NCBI GenBank assembly: GCA_001313065.1
Contig: BBFD01000110.1
Location: 1-12,333, forward strand
DNA length: 12,333 nucleotides
Origin: Silvimonas sp. JCM 19000
GTDB taxonomy: Bacteria > Pseudomonadota > Gammaproteobacteria > Burkholderiales > Chitinibacteraceae
Direction of reading: 5' to 3'
Below are positions 8,490 to 12,333 of this stretch, in pieces; within the stretch, counting starts at the first letter, position 1; every line of letters begins with the position of its first letter. The notes under the pieces were generated by a model that worked only from the letters and a program-made list of their open reading frames with translations, ran no database searches and was not told where the DNA came from. The translations under genes were made by a program, and so were the position numbers.

Positions 8490-10034
8490 ATGAATACTGA
8501 TCGTGCTTATCTGGCGTTTCGCAATATCAGCAAGGTGTTCCCGGGCGTGAAGGCGCTGCAGGATATTTCTTTTAGCTGTGGGCAAGGTTCTATCCACGCG
8601 CTGATGGGCGAAAACGGTGCCGGCAAATCGACACTGCTTAAAATCCTGTCGGGCATGTATCAGCCTAGCGGCGGCCATCTGGAAATCGGCGGGCAAAAAA
8701 GTCGAATTCAATAACACGCTCGATGCTTTGAATTCGGGCGTGGCCATTATTTATCAAGAACTGCATCTGGCCGCCGAAATGAGCGTGGCCGAAAACATTT
8801 TCCTGGGCCAGTTGCCGCACAAATACGGCGTGGTTGATCGCAAGCGCTGCGTGAAATGGCGCGCGAGCGGCTGCAGCATCTGGGCATGAATATTGATCCG
8901 GATACCCCGTTGCGACGCCTGTCGATTGCGCAATGGCAAATGGTGGAAATTGCCAAGCGCTCACCCGCAATGCGCAGGTGATTGCGTTTGACGAGCCCAC
9001 CAGCTCCTTGTCGGCACGCGAAATCGAACAGCTGTTCCGCGTTATCCGCGAACTGCAAGCCGAAGGCCGCGTGATTTTATATGTCTCGCATCGCATGGAA
9101 GAGATTTTCCATTTGTGCGACGCCATCACCGTGTTCAAGGACGGCCGTTACGTCAACACCTGGGCCGACATCAGCCAGGTCAGCAACGAGCAATTGGTCC
9201 AGGCCATGGTCGGGCGCGAGCTGGGCGATATCTACGGTTATCGCCCGCGTGAGCACGGCGAAGTGCGGCTGGATGTGCGCGATGTATTGGCGCCCGGCTT
9301 GCGCGCGCCGGCTTCGCTGCAAGTTAAACGCGGCGAAATTGTCGGGCTGTTTGGCCTGGTTGGCGCAGGACGTTCCGAATTGATGAAAGCTATTTTTTTG
9401 GCGCATCGCCGCTGTTCTCGGGGCAGATTTCAGTCGACGGCAAACCACGGCGCTTTCGTGGCCCCGGCGATGCCATCGCGCAAGGCGTGATGCTGTGCCC
9501 GGAAGACCGCAAAGCCGAGGCATCGTGCCGGTGCATAGCGTGCGCGACAACATCAATATCAGCGCGCGGCGTCGCACCTTGTCGGCCGGTTGTCTGGTCA
9601 ATGAAAAATGGGAACGCAGCAATGCCCAGAAAATGGTGCGCGAACTCAATATCAAAACGCCAAGCGACGAACAACTGATCATGAATCTATCGGGCGGCAA
9701 TCAGCAAAAAAGCCATTCTGGGCCGCTGGTTATCCGAAGACATGAAAATCATGTTGCTGGACGAGCCCACCCGCGGCATCGATGTCGGCGCCAAACACGA
9801 AATCTATCGCGTGATTTATGACCTGGCGGAACACGGTATTTCGGTGCTGTTTGCCTCCAGCGATCTGCCCGAAGCGCTGGGCCTGGCCGACCGCATCATC
9901 GTAATGCGTGAAGGCGCATCGTCGGCGAACTGACGCATGACGAAGCCACAGAACAAAAGGCGCTGGCCCTGGCGATGTTGCGCCAGAGCGAGCCCGCAAC
10001 CGCAATCAATCCAACTTCTGCTTCCGTCGCTTGA
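8490..10034 (+). CDS. araG: L-arabinose ABC transporter ATPase (seven frameshifts)
   Basis: Cytoplasmic subunit with two fused nucleotide-binding domains that powers arabinose import. The start ATG at 8490 ([20 protein letters not shown]) has a weak AAGAGAG upstream. Domain one: Walker [10 protein letters not shown] (residues 40-48), Q-loop YQELHL, degenerate signature [12 protein letters not shown], Walker B with [12 protein letters not shown], then [11 protein letters not shown]. Domain two: degenerate Walker [10 protein letters not shown], usual for sugar importers of this group, CPEDRKAEG, signature LSGGNQQK, Walker [15 protein letters not shown]. Breaks: A6 at 8695-8700 (+1), bases lost at 8844 and 8957 (both KAL, aaggcgct), T7 at 9393-9399 (+2), base lost at 9519-9520, A6 at 9706-9711 (+1), base lost at 9915. 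They sum to zero and give 514 residues, against 504 in E. coli. The stop overlaps the araH ribosome site. Confidence 0.96.
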
Positions 10035-10044
10035 GGGCGCCATC

Positions 10045-11049
10045 ATGTCTAAAGCTAATGCAACTCCCGGTATCAATGTGCCGGCCATTGAATTACCCAG
10101 CCGTAATGTGCTGGCTCACGTCTGGGACAAATACGGCATGTTGGTGGTGTTTGCCGCCGTGTTTATCGCCTGCGCCACCACCATCCCCAACTTCCTGTCG
10201 ATGATGAATATGCGCGGCCTGGGTCTGGCCATTTCGCTGGCGGGTATGGTCGGTTGCGGCATGTTGTTCTGTCTGGCCGCTGGTGATTTCGATTTGTCGG
10301 TGGGTTCGGTCGTGGCCTGCGCCGGGGTATCGTGTGCCACCATTATCAATTCGACCGGCAGCGTCACCATGGGCGTACTGGCGGGTCTGGCCACCGGCCT
10401 GGTGTTTGGCTTGCTCAACGGCATCATCGTGGCATGGCTGGGTATCAATGCACTGATTACCACGCTGGCCAGCATGCAGATTGCTCGCGGTCTGGCTTAT
10501 ATCATTTCGGACGGTAAAGCCGTGGGTGTGGCGGAAGAAAGCTTCTTTACCCTGGGCAATTCGTCGTTCTTTGGCCTGCCGACCCCGGTCTGGATCACCA
10601 TCGCGTGCTTCCTGGTGTTTGGTTTCATCATCCGGCGCACGCTGTTCGGCCGTAACACGCTGGCCATCGGCGGCAATGAAGAAGCCGCCCGCCTGGCCGG
10701 TGTGCATGTGGTGCGCACCAAGATTGCTATCTTTTCGCTGTCCGGGCTGATTTCCGGGTTTGCGGGTGTGGTGCTGGCCTCGCGCATGACCAGCGGCCAG
10801 CCGATGACCTCGCTGGGGCTGGAACTGACCGTGATCTCGGCGTGCGTGCTGGGTGGCGTATCGCTGAAGGGCGGCATCGGCAAGATCAGCTATGTGGTGG
10901 CGGGCGTGTTGATTCTGGGCACGGTCGAAAACGCCATGAACCTGATGAATATCTCGCCGTTTGCGCAATACGTGGTTCGCGGTCTGATCTTGCTGGCCGC
11001 CGTGATCTTTGATCGCTACAAACAAAAAAAAGCCAAAGCGCGCGTATAA
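10045..11049 (+). CDS. araH: L-arabinose ABC transporter permease
   Basis: Inner-membrane subunit forming the arabinose channel with AraG. It is the only gene in the window that reads straight through, 334 residues, against roughly 328 in E. coli. The ATG at 10045 ([20 protein letters not shown]) is chosen because GAGGG at 10033-10037 sits 7 bases before it and the longer open frame upstream lies in araG. Hydrophobic helices fill the protein; conserved marks of the RbsC/MglC/AraH group are GDFDLSVGS (about 80-88), [17 protein letters not shown], and the ATPase-coupling loop [12 protein letters not shown] (about 209-220). The C-terminus is short and basic ([10 protein letters not shown]). The A8 run at 11024-11031 encodes the double Lys there and may be lengthened by three bases. 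It starts 10 bases after araG, so the two are certainly co-transcribed. Confidence 0.97.
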   Translation: MSKANATPGINVPAIELPSRNVLAHVWDKYGMLVVFAAVFIACATTIPNFLSMMNMRGLGLAISLAGMVGCGMLFCLAAGDFDLSVGSVVACAGVSCATIINSTGSVTMGVLAGLATGLVFGLLNGIIVAWLGINALITTLASMQIARGLAYIISDGKAVGVAEESFFTLGNSSFFGLPTPVWITIACFLVFGFIIRRTLFGRNTLAIGGNEEAARLAGVHVVRTKIAIFSLSGLISGFAGVVLASRMTSGQPMTSLGLELTVISACVLGGVSLKGGIGKISYVVAGVLILGTVENAMNLMNISPFAQYVVRGLILLAAVIFDRYKQKKAKARV

Positions 11050-11061
11050 GCGTTTTTTTTG

Positions 11062-11086
11062 GGGCCGCGCCGGTCGGGTGCGGCCC
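11062..11086 (+). repeat. Hairpin between araH and araC
   Basis: GGGCCGC (11062-11068) pairs with GCGGCCC (11080-11086) around an 11-base loop. A T8 run (11053-11060) lies before the stem, not after it, so on the plus strand this is not a standard terminator, and on the minus strand the tract would read as A. It may lower or protect expression of araC relative to araH, or be without role. Confidence 0.45.
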
Positions 11087-11110
11087 TCGACTCTGCCTAT
11101 CAGGATAACT

Positions 11111-12058
11111 ATGCCGCTGTCCTCGCCAGAAGCACAGACGCTAGACCCGCTGATGCCGGGTTATTCGTTCAATCTGTATCTGGTGGCCGGCATTACGCCG
11201 ATCATCGAAGATGGCCCGCTCGATTTTGTAATCGATCGGCCCAAGGGCATGCAGGGCTACATCATCAACATGACGGTGGCCGGGCAGGGCAAGGTGTTTG
11301 ATGGCGAAGACGCCTTTTATACCGATCCCGGCGACTTGCTGTTATTTGCGCCAGAAACCGTGCATTACTACGGCCGCGCGCCGGGTAGTCCCAACTGGTA
11401 CCACCGCTGGATCTACTTCCGTCCGCGCGCCTATTGGGCGCCGTGGCTCAAGTGGCAGGACCACACGCGTGATGTGGGCAAACTGCGTTTGCCAGACAAG
11501 CAACTGGTGCCGAATTCGACGAACTGTTCCAGCAGATCGACCGTACCCACCGGGAAGGCCGCGTCACCAGCGAAGAACTGGCGATCAATCTGCTGGAGCG
11601 CTTGCTGATCCGCGCCTATGAAGTATCGCCGGAAAACCAGCCCAAGCCGCTGGACGCACGCGTGCAGGAAGCCTGTCAGTTCATCACCCGGCATCTGGGC
11701 CAGGATATCGGACTGGATGAAATCGCGCGCCATGTCTGCCTGTCGCCATCGCGACTGGCGCATCTGTTCCGCGAGCAGGTGGGGGTGAACATTCTGCGTT
11801 GGCGCGAAGACCAGCGCATCATCCTGGCCAAGCATCTGTTGCATAGTTCGCGCACGCCGATAGCCCGGATTGCCGGTACGGTGGGCTATGAAGATCAGCT
11901 GTATTTTTTCGCGCGTATTCCGCAAGCGGGTGGGCGTTAGCCCGAGTGAGTTCCGCAAGACCAGCGGCGAGCCCTTGTACCCCTATCAAAGTGCCAGCAT
12001 GACCTGGCCGCATATGGAACTGGATGTGCCAGATAACGGCATGGAGTTCTATTTGTAA
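11111..12058 (+). CDS. araC: AraC, arabinose-responsive transcriptional regulator (two frameshifts)
   Basis: Dual activator/repressor with an N-terminal arabinose-binding cupin and a C-terminal AraC/XylS DNA-binding domain. The start ATG at 11111 ([20 protein letters not shown]) has AGGA 5-6 bases upstream. Residues that contact arabinose in E. coli are kept: Pro in DPLMPG, Thr in LVAGITPI, Arg in VIDRPKGM, Tyr in HYYGR, His and Trp in WYHRW. The two helix-turn-helix units are [20 protein letters not shown] and [19 protein letters not shown]. One G is missing at 11512 ([12 protein letters not shown]) and T6 at 11904-11909 has one extra base. Corrected length is 315, about 23 more than E. coli, as a C-terminal tail ending NGMEFYL. 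It lies 61 bases after araH on the same strand, so is probably the last gene of the transport operon. Confidence 0.95.
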
Positions 12059-12161
12059 CGATGTGGGCGCATCGCCGGGCAACGTGTAGGCCATCGGCCG
12101 ATAGATTTGGCGGCACGATGTCTTTAGCCTGACAAAGGTAGACAACCAAGCCCGGCCGGCC

Positions 12162-12333
12162 ATGCGCACTTCGACCTTTTTTGCTGGCGCTCAGCACCGC
12201 CTTCAGTGCGGCGTTTGTGTTCGCCACCCCTTGCCACGATCTGGTGGACAACAATCAGCGCCTTAACTGCTATGACCAGTGGTTTGGCAAGCCGGATGCT
12301 GCAATTCCGCCCATCAGTGGCGACACTGCCGAT
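12162..12333 (+). CDS. Exported protein, possibly phospholipase A (3' partial, one frameshift)
   Basis: The start ATG at 12162 (MRTSTF) enters a hydrophobic stretch that reads well only if the T6 run at 12177-12182 is T5: then LLALSTAFSAAFVFATP follows, a typical signal peptide. The mature start has Cys-x9-Cys-Tyr-Asp (CHDLVDNNQRLNCYDQWFG), a disulfide-type motif seen at the N-terminus of outer-membrane phospholipase A proteins in betaproteobacteria, but also in other exported proteins. The barrel and the catalytic region lie beyond the window, so the function stays open. It follows araC by 103 bases. That gap shows no clear terminator or promoter, and no link to arabinose is evident. Confidence 0.5.

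Noticed and set aside
10093..11025. Long open frame on the minus strand, 310 codons
   Set aside because: Exactly antisense to araH; its composition (many His, Gln, Arg) is the shadow of GC-rich codons. It has no family resemblance.
442..12182. Phase-variable homopolymer tracts switching the genes
   Set aside because: Switching tracts are usually one per gene and near the start. Here several occur per gene, in housekeeping catabolic genes, alongside many single G/C losses, which fits read error better.

Overview
This window holds a complete, enterobacterial-style L-arabinose uptake and catabolism locus in a GC-rich proteobacterium. By protein resemblance it could be a beta- or gammaproteobacterium; a Neisseriales-type betaproteobacterium is my best guess, not proven. 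Product identities rest on remembered resemblance to E. coli AlkB, YhhS, AraA, AraB, AraD, AraF, AraG, AraH and AraC, which is very strong through whole proteins. No search was run.

Layout. 1-625 (+): 3' part of alkB, a DNA/RNA alkylation-repair dioxygenase. 622-1469 (-): EamA/DMT-type membrane transporter, convergent with alkB, the two stop codons sharing one CTAG. 1633-2872 (+): MFS transporter of the YhhS/YfcJ type. 2873-3089: gap rich in inverted repeats, with a likely terminator for the operon that follows. 3090-7038 (-): araB, araD, araA operon in that transcription order (ribulokinase, ribulose-5-phosphate 4-epimerase, arabinose isomerase). 7039-7422: divergent control region with AraC half-sites resembling E. 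coli araI1/I2 and a TATAAT box for the other arm. 7423-12058 (+): araF, araG, araH (periplasmic binding protein, ATPase, permease), then araC, the arabinose-responsive regulator. 12162-12333 (+): start of a secreted protein that may be a phospholipase A.

How it works. AraFGH imports L-arabinose. AraA converts it to L-ribulose, AraB phosphorylates that to L-ribulose 5-phosphate, and AraD epimerises it to D-xylulose 5-phosphate for the pentose phosphate pathway. AraC keeps all the arabinose-contacting residues of the E. coli protein that I can check. It probably controls both arms from the 384-base divergent region. Because araC lies at the end of the transport arm, it may be co-induced with the transporter.

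The dominant oddity is data quality. Every gene except araH is broken by small frameshifts. I count 30 sites: 13 are expansions of A/T runs by 1-2 bases and 17 are losses of one base, almost always from a short G/C run. The protein reads through with full family similarity once each is corrected, and the corrected lengths divide by three. I read this as uncorrected sequencing error, not gene decay, so the genes are annotated as full-length CDS with the breaks listed. I found no clearly novel biological system. The most interesting real features are the control region, the hairpin between araF and araG, and the repeat cluster after araA.
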